NCBI RefSeq assembly: GCF_002954445.1
Contig: NZ_MQWA01000001.1
Location: 3,378,077 to 3,442,076 of the forward strand
DNA length: 64,000 nucleotides
Reading direction: 5' to 3'
Source of the DNA: Rubritalea profundi
GTDB taxonomy: Bacteria > Verrucomicrobiota > Verrucomicrobiia > Verrucomicrobiales > Akkermansiaceae
Shown here piece after piece: positions 36,172 to 44,039 of the stretch. The notes beneath the pieces were generated by a model. It was not told where the DNA came from and made no database searches. It saw only the letters and a program-made list of their open reading frames with translations. Both the position numbers and the translations under genes were made by a program. Position 1 is the first letter of the stretch. The number at the start of each line of letters is the position of its first letter.

Positions 36172-37990
36172 GATCCCACGGTAGACGGTGGAGTGGTGGG
36201 GGGATGAGGCTGGAGAGGGGGGGGACGAGCGGCATGGGGCTGCTAAGAAATGCATCCTTTGCCGTGGAGAAGTGCAGGGATCTCTAGCTAATTGGGTTGA
36301 GCCTTTTAGCTAGAGATGCTGCTTACTTGAGTGTGCGAATGTGAGCCATGATGTCGGCGATCACGGAGTCTGGCAGTTGGTCAAAGATGCCTGATGGCAT
36401 GAAGGAGCGGGAGCCAGCATGTTCTTCGCGGCGGATGTCTTTGCGCGGAATGAAGACTTTTTCGCCGCCTTGGAATGCGACAGTGGCGCCGAGTCCATCG
36501 GACTTGATCTTCATTCCTTCATGGATCGTGCCATCCTTTTCGATCACGCGGAAGAGAATGTAGGCTCCCTCGGCTGCTGCGTCAGGTAGTAGCAGAGCGG
36601 TGAGCAATGCCTCAGGTTCACGTTTGGCCGAGCCATCTAGAGCGGGGCCAATTCCTGCACCTTGGTCGCCGACCTGGTGGCAGCTCAGGCACATTCCTGT
36701 GAAAATGGCTTTGCCAGCGGTGGCATTGCCGCCTTTTTTCTCAGCAAGCTTGATCAGTGAAGGAATACGCTCTTTGGCTTTCGTTTTGGCAGCATTGTGC
36801 TTGGCTGTAGCAGTATCGTAGATTGATTTGACTGTGGGGTTCTTTTTAAACGCGAGGGCAAAGTGCATGCGGTCGGCTGTGGTGTAGTCGAAGTCCTCAA
36901 TGCTCAATACTCCGGCATCGACTAATTCACGGAGCTGAAAGAGGCCGTGGTCAGACTTGGCTTGCACTTGGATGATTTCAAGTTTTCGGCCTGGGTTTTG
37001 TTTGAGGAATGCTGCGAGGAAATTCCGATTTTTGTTGCGGCTAGCACCATCGGCTCTGCCCATGGAATAGGCAGCCTGAATGAAGCTTTCAAATTGGCTG
37101 TTAGGGTCTTTGAGGATTGCTTCAAAGTGTTGCACATATGTGTGACGGTCTATATCCAGAGCCTTCAGGGCGGCAAGTTTGACAGCCTCGTCGTTGCTGG
37201 TCTTGTAGAGATTCTCAGCTTTCGGAAGTGCTGGTTTCACCCGCAATCGCGAAATGGCTTCTAGGCCTTTTACTTGTAGTTTCGGATCGCTGTTATCTAA
37301 CAAGTTGTTGATAGAGAGAGCTATAATCGAGCCAAAGCTGTCGGACTGAACTGCGCGTTGGTTAGCGAGTGCAAGAGCAACAAATTTCTCAGCATTTGCT
37401 TTGTCGGAGAACATAGGCTTGAGCTCTTTTACGATGCTCTTTTCCGAGGTTAGTCCCGCGAGAACGACAAAGGTCGAGTCGTTCATCGGCTTAGATTTGA
37501 GATTCTTCCAAATCTTGAGGAAGGCTTTATCGCCGGCGCCGGGGAGTGCTTGGTTCGCCCAAAGTAAGTTTGTTGCTGGCATGGCGGCGCCAGCTGGAGT
37601 TGCTAAGAATTGTTCTAACTCAGAAGGGTATTGCTCTAGTGCTTTGCGAGCGAGGAAGCGTTCGAACTTGCGCTCGTAGGGGCCACCTATTTGGTTGCCT
37701 GGAAGTTCTTTCTTACAAGCATCGACAAGTAGGCTGATGGTTGCGTTGCTCGCTGTTCCAATATCGCTGAGTGTTCGAAGAATCTGCGAACGCAGCATGA
37801 CATTTTTGTCACTTGCTAGCGGTTGGACTAGGTTCGCTACTTGGTCGGCGGTGAGCTTGAAGCTGGCTAGCGATCTGACTGCCTCGCGGCGAAGTTCATC
37901 ATGCTCGGAAGCGAGCGTTGCAATCATTAGCTTTTCGTCAAAATGTCCGAGAGATTCCAGCGACCAGAGCGCGTGGATGCGGGTGGTCGT

Positions 37991-38057
37991 GCTAGCTGAC
38001 TTATCCGCAACTAGAGAAACGAGCGCTGGAATGAGCGGCTTCGTTTCTTGCGCTGGA
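37991..38057. repeat. Source copy of the 67-bp direct repeat
   Basis: This segment encodes AQETKPLIPALVSLVADKSA within the HEAT region of the PVC dehydrogenase. It is identical over 67 bp, in the same orientation, to 38524-38590. As it is in frame here and disruptive there, this is the ancestral copy. Confidence 0.9.
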
Positions 38058-38523
38058 CGGTCGGCGATTTGATGCCAAGCGGCACGTTTTTCCCAGAGCG
38101 TCGGAGCGCTAAGGTGTTTTACCAATGCATTGGCTGGAGCGGTGATGAGGTTCGGGATAGAATGTGGTTTCTGAGACTCGTGGCGGATACGCCAGATTCG
38201 ACCGTGTTTTTTATCGCGATCTGGGTGGGTGGTGGGGAGCTCGTTGTGCGAGACAATCTTGTTGTACCAATCGACAATGTAGAGGCAGCCATCTGGGCCA
38301 AACTCAGCATGCACTGGGCGGAACCAATCGTCTTTTGACTTTAGTAGTGGTTTTAAATGCTCCGCAGTGACTGAGCCATCAGGGCTGCGCTTGATCCGCA
38401 CGCTGTTGATTTCTGAGGTGATTGGGTTGGCTAAGAAAGCGACGTCTTTCCACTCGCTAGGGAATCCCTGTTTGCCATCTTCAGAAAATGCTAAACCGGA
38501 GAGTCCGGTGCCGCCCACCCGGA

Positions 38524-38590
38524 GCTAGCTGACTTATCCGCAACTAGAGAAACGAGCGCTGGAATGAGCGGCTTCGTTTCTTGCGCTGGA
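38524..38590. repeat. Inserted 67-bp duplicate that breaks the PVC dehydrogenase
   Basis: Exact copy of 37991-38057, 466 bp apart by inner edges. It joins HKF of the N-terminal part to a stop after SFQRSFL, just before the GGTGLSG segment. A local templated insertion or an assembly error would both give this picture. Confidence 0.9.
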
Positions 38591-39547
38591 ATTTATGTAA
38601 ATTGGGGAACTGAGGTTGATAAGGACGAAGGCGTTCGTTACCGATGCCTCTGTATCCAGTTTGTTCTTCCATAGGCACTACAGACCAACTCTGGTCATTG
38701 GCCTCTGTGCCGTACCACTGGCCGTTTGCCTGCATGGTGTAGCCCCAGATGTTATTGAGACCAGCATTGATGACTTCGATTTTGTTGCCGTCGAGCGAGA
38801 ACTTGGCACATTTTGAATAGTCCATGCGAGCCGACTGGCCTGAGCGCACAGCGGTGATGTTGCCTTTGTTGAGTGCGCCTTGGGTGAAGTGAATCCAGCC
38901 GCCAGGGCCGCGAACCATGCAGTGAGCCATGGTGTGGGTGTCGGTAAATCCGAAGCCAGTGAGTACAGGGACGCGCTTGTCGCTCTTTCCATCGTTGTTC
39001 GTATCATTCAGATAGAAAAACTCTGAGCCTTGCGCCACATAGACACCATTGCGGTAGGGGATCAATGACTGGGGAATAGTGAGACCTGACGCAAATGTCT
39101 TGGTCTTGATCTTTTGGCCGGGATAGATGCCAGAGAGTACAAGGATCTCATCTTCTCCACGGGTGCGACCTTGGTAGAGATCTTTGATTCTCTTAAATTC
39201 AGGGTTCTTGTCCTGCGCCGCAGGGTCATCCATCAATTTTAGCAATACGTTCCACTGGATGTCTTTGACCGGATCGAGCGGGTACATCCGAGCTGTTTGG
39301 GTCCATAGTCGACCAGAGTCGTCGAAGCTGAGATCGATCGGGTTGATGACGCCGTCTTTTTCGCTGGCGACGAGTTCCGCGACGAAGCCTTCTTGTAGCT
39401 CGAAGCCTGCAAGTTGTGCTTCTGGGGTGCTGGCTTCGGTGCGGGCAGATTGGGTTTTCTTTGCCTGCGTCGTGAGTGTCACTCCAAGTGAGATGCCGAG
39501 GAATATTGAAAGTGTTTTCATGGGTAGAATGAGCAGTTAGAGGACGC

Positions 39548-40186
39548 TTAGAGTTCTTCGATGACGATGTTCTTGTATTCCATTTTGGCGATGCCGCCGC
39601 TGTGGAGTTGGAGGGCGATGACTCCTGGAGTGGTGAATTTTTTGTCAGTTTCATTCCAATCACAGGTTTTCACACCATTGATGTAGAGTTCGTGGCGATC
39701 GCCAGTGCAGCGGATGGTGTAGCTGTTCCAGCCATCTTCTTTGAGTAGGTGCTTGAGCGTGCTCAAGTCGCCTTTGACGAGCTTGCCACGGCGATGCTCG
39801 TCATAGATGTCACCCCAGTAGCCTTTGCCAATGTCAGCTTGGTAACCGATGATTTTTCCATTGTGTATGCCAGAACGGTATTGCAGGCCGCTGTTGATGA
39901 GCCCTGTTTTTTGGTCTCCTGAGAGGCGGAAGAGGCAACGGAACTCAAAGTCTGCGTAATTTTTCTCTGTCGCGAGGTAGGTGTTGGTGGGCATTTTTTT
40001 ATCACCGCTGGAGCAAGTGATGACGCCGTCGACAACCGACCAGTAGTGGGCGTTGGCAGGGTTGACCGCTTTCCAACCGGTGAGAGTTTTGCCGTCGAAG
40101 AGAGAGGTTGCTTTGACGCTGGATGGTGCGGCGGAGCTGACAAGTGTGGTCGCTGCGAGAGCGAGTGTGAGAAGTAGTTTGTTCAT
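39548..40186 (-). CDS. Secreted DUF1080 (3-keto-disaccharide hydrolase-like) protein
   Basis: A 212-residue protein with signal peptide (MNKLLLTLALAATTLVSSA). The DUF1080 concanavalin-like fold is visible from TSLFDGKTLTGWKAV through FEFRCLFRLSGDQKTGLINSGLQYR, KIIGYQADIGKGYWGDIYDEHRRGKL, to WNSYTIRCTGDRHELYINGVKTCDW and IALQLHSGG. Members hydrolyse 3-keto-glycosides or bind carbohydrate in the periplasm; they are hugely expanded in Planctomycetes and Verrucomicrobia. The pairing with a downstream oxidoreductase (26 bp apart) makes sense for oxidation at C3 followed by cleavage. A pair of 21-bp-spaced repeats lies 36 bp upstream. Confidence 0.9.
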   Translation of the reverse strand: MNKLLLTLALAATTLVSSAAPSSVKATSLFDGKTLTGWKAVNPANAHYWSVVDGVITCSSGDKKMPTNTYLATEKNYADFEFRCLFRLSGDQKTGLINSGLQYRSGIHNGKIIGYQADIGKGYWGDIYDEHRRGKLVKGDLSTLKHLLKEDGWNSYTIRCTGDRHELYINGVKTCDWNETDKKFTTPGVIALQLHSGGIAKMEYKNIVIEEL

Positions 40187-40221
40187 CTGATACTAGAGTG
40201 TACCGATTGGTGGTGGTGTGT

Positions 40222-40254
40222 TTATCAACATTCGAATATGTGTTATCCACATGT
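40222..40254. promoter_or_regulatory. AraC-type tandem operator candidate upstream of DUF1080
   Basis: Two direct repeats, TTATCAACATT and TTATCCACATG (ATC at 40224 and 40245), are spaced exactly 21 bp, two helical turns. The same motif with the same spacing occurs at 42818-42850 in front of the other unit of this locus. AraC-family activators bind tandem direct half-sites with this geometry. Confidence 0.55.
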
Positions 40255-40277
40255 TGCTGATTGGAATGAGGGAGTGA

Positions 40278-41477
40278 TTAGGCCTGTTCTATGAGTTCTA
40301 GTAATTTGCGGGCAGCGGCCTCGGCGAAGATCGGGCTGTTGATTTCTTCATCGTAGTCAATGACTTCCACCTGAGCAGTGGCGTGAATGGCATCGAACAG
40401 TGCTTTGTCGGCCTCAGCATCGTAGAACGGTTGACCTTTCGCTGAAATGATACTGACGGTTTTGAGCGGGTTGAGGATGGCTGTAGGAGCTGGGTTTGCA
40501 TTGGCTTTCTCAGCGATAATTTTTCCAAGTTGCGCACATTCTTCTGCGTTAGTGCGAAGCAGCGTGACCTGTGGGTTGTGAACGTAGATTGTGCGGTTCT
40601 TGAATTTTTCAGGCAGCGTATCTAATTCACCATAATTTGCCATGTCGAGGCAACCAGGGGCGACGACTGCGGGAACTCGCGCTTTAGTCATAGCGTCCAT
40701 CCGTGTGGGGCCTGCGGTCAGAGTGGCTCCTAACAACTCGTCAGCCCATTCGGTGGTGGTGATATCTAATACCCCAGCAACCATACCGCTTTCGATGAGG
40801 CTTTCCATGGATTTTCCACCCATGCCTGTGGCGTGGAAGATGAGGACCTCGTAGCCCGCGTCTTCGAGGATTTTACTCGCATGATTGATGCATTCCGTGG
40901 TGTTGCCGAACATGCTGGCGACGATGAGTGGCTTGGAGCCAGAGCTGTCGACCTTGGAAGTGACCATTCCGCAGATGGCACCCGCAGCCTGGCTGAAGAT
41001 GGTTTTAGAAATGCGATTGAGTCCGGCTACATCGACGATGGATGGGATCATCACAATGTCCTTGGTGCCGACATAGTGAGCGGTGTTGCCACTGGCGAGA
41101 GTGGAGACCATCACCTTAGGAAAACCAATTGGGAGGGCGCGCATAGCTGCGGTTCCTAGTGCTGTTCCGCCGCCACCGCCGAGTGAAATAATGCCGTCGA
41201 TTTCCCCTTCTTCGGCCAGTTTGGAAACGAAGAGTGGGGCGGCCTTTGACATAGCCACGACGCACTCGCCACGGTCTTGCCGATCAATCAGAGCTTGGAG
41301 GTCAGTGTTGTTTGCAGCAGCAACCTCAAAGCGTGAGAAATCAGGAGTGACTTGAGGCTCAGCGCCAGTGCCCAAATCGATGAGAATGGGTGTGTGACCA
41401 TTGGCTTTGATTTGTGCTGCGACGAAAGTATGTTCGTGACCTTTAGAGTCGAGGGTTCCTACTACGGCGATGTTCAT
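40278..41477 (-). CDS. Tm-1-like ATP-binding protein (UPF0261)
   Basis: A 399-residue protein with the two-domain Tm-1/UPF0261 layout. It starts MNIAVVGTLDSKGHEHTFVAAQIKANGH; residues about 90-110 contain the nucleotide loop GIISLGGGGGTALGTAAMRALPIG; later features are TKDIVMIPSIVDVAGLN and GVLDITTTEWADELLG. The plant homologue Tm-1 blocks tobamovirus replication; bacterial members occur with PEP-hydrolase-like TIM barrels and are thought to act in small-molecule catabolism, but the reaction is unknown. Here the order is TIM barrel, Dabb, Tm-1-like on one strand with gaps of 36-53 bp, so they are probably co-transcribed. Confidence 0.88.
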   Translation of the reverse strand: MNIAVVGTLDSKGHEHTFVAAQIKANGHTPILIDLGTGAEPQVTPDFSRFEVAAANNTDLQALIDRQDRGECVVAMSKAAPLFVSKLAEEGEIDGIISLGGGGGTALGTAAMRALPIGFPKVMVSTLASGNTAHYVGTKDIVMIPSIVDVAGLNRISKTIFSQAAGAICGMVTSKVDSSGSKPLIVASMFGNTTECINHASKILEDAGYEVLIFHATGMGGKSMESLIESGMVAGVLDITTTEWADELLGATLTAGPTRMDAMTKARVPAVVAPGCLDMANYGELDTLPEKFKNRTIYVHNPQVTLLRTNAEECAQLGKIIAEKANANPAPTAILNPLKTVSIISAKGQPFYDAEADKALFDAIHATAQVEVIDYDEEINSPIFAEAAARKLLELIEQA

Positions 41478-41513
41478 GGGATTTAGTAAAGTATCAGCTA
41501 ATGAAAATTATTT

Positions 41514-41834
41514 TTAGAGCGCAGCTGTACACTCAGGTGTTGGTTCAAAGTCTAAAACGATAGCACGCTCGAGGTAGAGTCCAAAGAGCTCGACGCGTTC
41601 CATGTGGATCGGGTGAGGAAGGTAGGCGTCGCGAGATTCAAACGAGTCGAATGTCATGCAGAAAACGTGTTCGAGACCTTCATCGAGACCTTCGTCTGAT
41701 TTGTGTGGGCCATGTTCGATTTTGAGAAGTCCGGGCAGCTGGCCGACCATGGCTCTGAGCTCTGAGAAACAATACCGGATCTGCTCTGGTGTGGTTTCAT
41801 CCTTAAATTTGAATCCTCCTAAATGTCTTATCAT
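41514..41834 (-). CDS. Dabb (stress-responsive A/B barrel) family protein
   Basis: A 106-residue protein with the dimeric alpha/beta barrel pattern: MIRHLGGFKFKDETTPEQIRYCF, LPGLLKIEHGPHKSD, EHVFCMTFDSFESRDAYLPHPIHMERV. The YLPHPIHMERV helix is a family hallmark. Dabb domains act as small enzymes or binding modules, for instance cyclases and decarboxylases on polyketide-like substrates. Its position between the TIM barrel and Tm-1-like genes suggests it handles an intermediate of the same pathway. Substrate unknown. Confidence 0.9.
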   Translation of the reverse strand: MIRHLGGFKFKDETTPEQIRYCFSELRAMVGQLPGLLKIEHGPHKSDEGLDEGLEHVFCMTFDSFESRDAYLPHPIHMERVELFGLYLERAIVLDFEPTPECTAAL

Positions 41835-41886
41835 AGTTTTGGTGATGGATGCTGAAAAGAGGCTGGAAGCACTCTTTTACGAGGGT

Positions 41887-42756
41887 TTATTTGATGCGCT
41901 TGACGGGAATAGCTTTGAACTCACGAGTGAGGTCAGTGATAGATTGCTCCACCGCCATCCGTTCGATGCTGGAGGCACCAACAAAGCCGACTGTGTCAGT
42001 GCGTTCGTTGATATAAGCTGCGTCAGATGGGGTGAGAATGGGGCCGCCGTGGGAGAGCACCATGACGTCTTTGCGTACAGAATGCGCCGCTTCGCAAATG
42101 GCTTGCGTGGCTTCAGCTGCTTGGTCGAGTCCGATAGAAGCATCGCTCACTCCAATAGATCCACCAACAGTGCAGCCGACATGGGCAATGACAGCGTCAG
42201 CTCCGGCTGCGGCCATTTTTTGTGCTTCTTCAGGAGTTGCCACGTAGGTGATCGTGAAAATATCCATTTTACGAGCAAGAGCTACAGTATCGATTTCTTT
42301 CTGAACTCCCATGTTAGTTTCCTCCAGCGACTGGCCGAATTGACCGTCGATGATGGTGTGGGTTGGAAAGTTATTGATGCCTGAGAACCCCATGGCTTTG
42401 ACTTGCTCGAGCCAGTGCCACATGCGGCGGCGTGGGTCGGAGGCGTGGACGCCGCAAATTACTGGGATTTCGTTGACGACTGGCAGGACTTCGTATTCGC
42501 CGATGTCCATCGCAATCGCGTTGGCATCACCATAGGCCATCATGCCGGCGATAGAGCCAGCACCCGCCATGCGGAAGCGGCCAGAGGCGTAGATGATGAT
42601 CATGTCGGCGCCACCTTTTTCGATGAACTTGGCAGAGATTCCGCAGCCTGCGCCAGCGACGATAATAGATTCTCCTCTAGAAAGTGTGTTGTTAAGTCGT
42701 TCGAGGACTTCTGTGCGAGTGTATGGGTTTCCGATCCCCGTGTATGGATTTGGCAT
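41887..42756 (-). CDS. Phosphoenolpyruvate hydrolase-like TIM-barrel protein
   Basis: A 289-residue TIM barrel of the PEP-hydrolase/IGPS-like group. The first segment SRGESIIVAGAGCGISAKFIEKGGADMIIIYASGRFRMAGAGS is diagnostic. Then VLPVVNEIPVICGVHASDP, FSGINNFPTHTIIDG and GADAVIAHVGCTVGGSIG follow. Characterised relatives hydrolyse C-C or P-O bonds of small keto acids, but substrates vary. First gene of its operon, 62 bp downstream of a tandem AraC-type repeat, divergent from the AraC gene. Length normal and no lesions. Confidence 0.9.
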   Translation of the reverse strand: MPNPYTGIGNPYTRTEVLERLNNTLSRGESIIVAGAGCGISAKFIEKGGADMIIIYASGRFRMAGAGSIAGMMAYGDANAIAMDIGEYEVLPVVNEIPVICGVHASDPRRRMWHWLEQVKAMGFSGINNFPTHTIIDGQFGQSLEETNMGVQKEIDTVALARKMDIFTITYVATPEEAQKMAAAGADAVIAHVGCTVGGSIGVSDASIGLDQAAEATQAICEAAHSVRKDVMVLSHGGPILTPSDAAYINERTDTVGFVGASSIERMAVEQSITDLTREFKAIPVKRIK

Positions 42757-42817
42757 GAAACTTAGTTTGTTGGTGAGTGGCTAGACTAAAGGAGTATCAA
42801 CTGAGGGAAAGAAAAAG

Positions 42818-42850
42818 TTATCCACAATGACATACTTGAAATCCACATTG
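42818..42850. promoter_or_regulatory. AraC-type tandem operator candidate upstream of the PEP-hydrolase operon
   Basis: Direct repeats TTATCCACAATG and AAATCCACATTG (ATC at 42820 and 42841), spaced 21 bp. They match the pair at 40222-40254. They lie in the divergent region between the operon and the AraC-family gene, 62 bp from the operon's ATG. The first repeat also equals a DnaA box, but the spacing and context favour a regulator. Confidence 0.6.
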
Positions 42851-43013
42851 TTTGTAGGTGTTTCAGTATGAAGAGAGGGTGTTATGTGGTAAGGATTATC
42901 CTAACATGGCGCTGCGGTTTCATTTTTCTATAGCGTCGTTTGTTGAGGGGCGTTAGCTTGAACTTATGTTGCATCACGTTGAGGGGATGGCTTTATTTTA
43001 AGAGTTACAGACT

Positions 43014-43880
43014 ATGAAATCACTTAAAAATATTACCGGAAATTCTAGAATATTCGGCAACGAATCTAAGCTTAAAGTTGTGCGATCTACTGAGATCGAT
43101 GACCGTGAGTGGTTGGGTGATGCTCCAGTCTGTGCGGTCTTGGCAAAACACAACATTTTACACGCGGCGGTGATGCATGCGAAAGAGGGCTTTTCCGTGT
43201 CACGAGCGCATCAGTCGGGGACGTTCATGTTGGCCAGCCTTGAGGGGGAAGGTATTGTGCTAGCTGATGGTAGGTGGAAAAAGGTGAAGGCTGGCCAAGC
43301 GTGTTTGCTGCCGCCCTTTGTCGCCAATTCCCTTAAAGTGGTCGATGGACAAGATTGGAAGTTTTGCTGGGTGCGTTATATAGAATCAAAAGCATGCAAG
43401 CCGATCGTCTCGGAGGTTTCCCCGGTGAGTGGTGACTTCAACGGTGAGCCGCTAGCTTCTTCTATTCTGGGGTTGATAGCAGAGTGTCAGGCGGAGCTCT
43501 CACCGGCGGCCACGCATTTGTGGGTTGAGTTGATTCAGCACTACGTGTTGAGTTTCGCGCAGCCACACCAGAAGGATGATCGGCTGTGGAAGTTATGGCA
43601 TAAAGTGGAGAAGCACCTTGGGGATGATTGGTCGCTCCACGGCTTGGCGCACGATGCCAAGCTCAGCGAGGAACATCTGAGGCGGCTTTGTCAGAAGCAA
43701 CTGGGGCGGAGCCCAATGCAGCACCTCACGTTTTTACGGATGCAGAGAGCCAGTCATTTGCTTTCTAGTGGTAGTGATAAGATCGAAGTTGTCGCTAAGG
43801 CTGTTGGCTATGACTCTGCTTTCCATTTTTCTAATGTCTTTGCTAAGTGGGTTGGCTGTAGACCCTCTGAGCACAGGTAG
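43014..43880 (+). CDS. AraC family transcriptional regulator
   Basis: A 288-residue regulator. The N-terminal cupin-like sensor (residues about 45-150: SRAHQSGTFMLASLEGEGIVLADGRWKKVKAGQACLLPPFV) is followed by two HTH units: SLHGLAHDAKLSEEHLRRLCQKQLGRSP and DKIEVVAKAVGYDSAFHFSNVFAKWVGCRP. It is intact, unlike its paralogue at 14022-14869, and helps define that lesion. Divergent from the PEP-hydrolase operon with a 21-bp-spaced tandem repeat in between; probably activates that operon and the DUF1080 unit on sensing the pathway substrate. Confidence 0.92.
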   Translation: MKSLKNITGNSRIFGNESKLKVVRSTEIDDREWLGDAPVCAVLAKHNILHAAVMHAKEGFSVSRAHQSGTFMLASLEGEGIVLADGRWKKVKAGQACLLPPFVANSLKVVDGQDWKFCWVRYIESKACKPIVSEVSPVSGDFNGEPLASSILGLIAECQAELSPAATHLWVELIQHYVLSFAQPHQKDDRLWKLWHKVEKHLGDDWSLHGLAHDAKLSEEHLRRLCQKQLGRSPMQHLTFLRMQRASHLLSSGSDKIEVVAKAVGYDSAFHFSNVFAKWVGCRPSEHR

Positions 43881-44039
43881 TCATAACGGCGCGTACAGCT
43901 AGAATTTACTTCATTTTATTTAGGGAAATCTTTCTTCGAAAAGAGCTTGCGCGTTCAGATTTCCGAGTGTTTACTGTCGCATCTTTTAACATAACAATAC
44001 TTAGCAACTTTGTAATGTATTGGAAATTTCGTAAGAATT

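Larger units (their letters stand above)
36323..39521 (-). pseudogene. PVC-type membrane-bound dehydrogenase with CxxCH heme motif, broken by a 67-bp duplication
   Basis: The N-terminal ORF (325 aa) has a signal peptide and a beta-propeller dehydrogenase start (GFVAELVASE, NPIDLSFDDSGRLWTQTARMYP). The second ORF (731 aa) continues the propeller (GGTGLSGLAFSEDGKQGFP, EFGPDGCLYIVDWYNKIVSHNE), HEAT-like repeats, and a C-terminal cytochrome c domain (TGMCLSCHQVGDQGAG, CxxCH). The two are in different frames, separated at 38524-38590 by a 67-bp exact copy of the gene's own sequence from 37991-38057, which adds a stop. Intact, it would be a periplasmic oxidoreductase of about 1,060 residues passing electrons to c-type cytochromes. 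It follows DUF1080 in one operon. Partial function of the C-terminal product cannot be excluded. Confidence 0.85.

Noticed and set aside
41656-42384. 242-aa plus-strand ORF
   Set aside because: It is an antisense shadow of the PEP-hydrolase-like and Dabb genes, which have clear family motifs.
40243-42826. DnaA boxes (TTATCCACA at 40243 and 42818) as a replication origin
   Set aside because: Only two perfect matches 2.6 kb apart, no AT-rich unwinding element or dnaA/dnaN nearby; each belongs to a 21-bp-spaced pair better explained by the AraC regulator.
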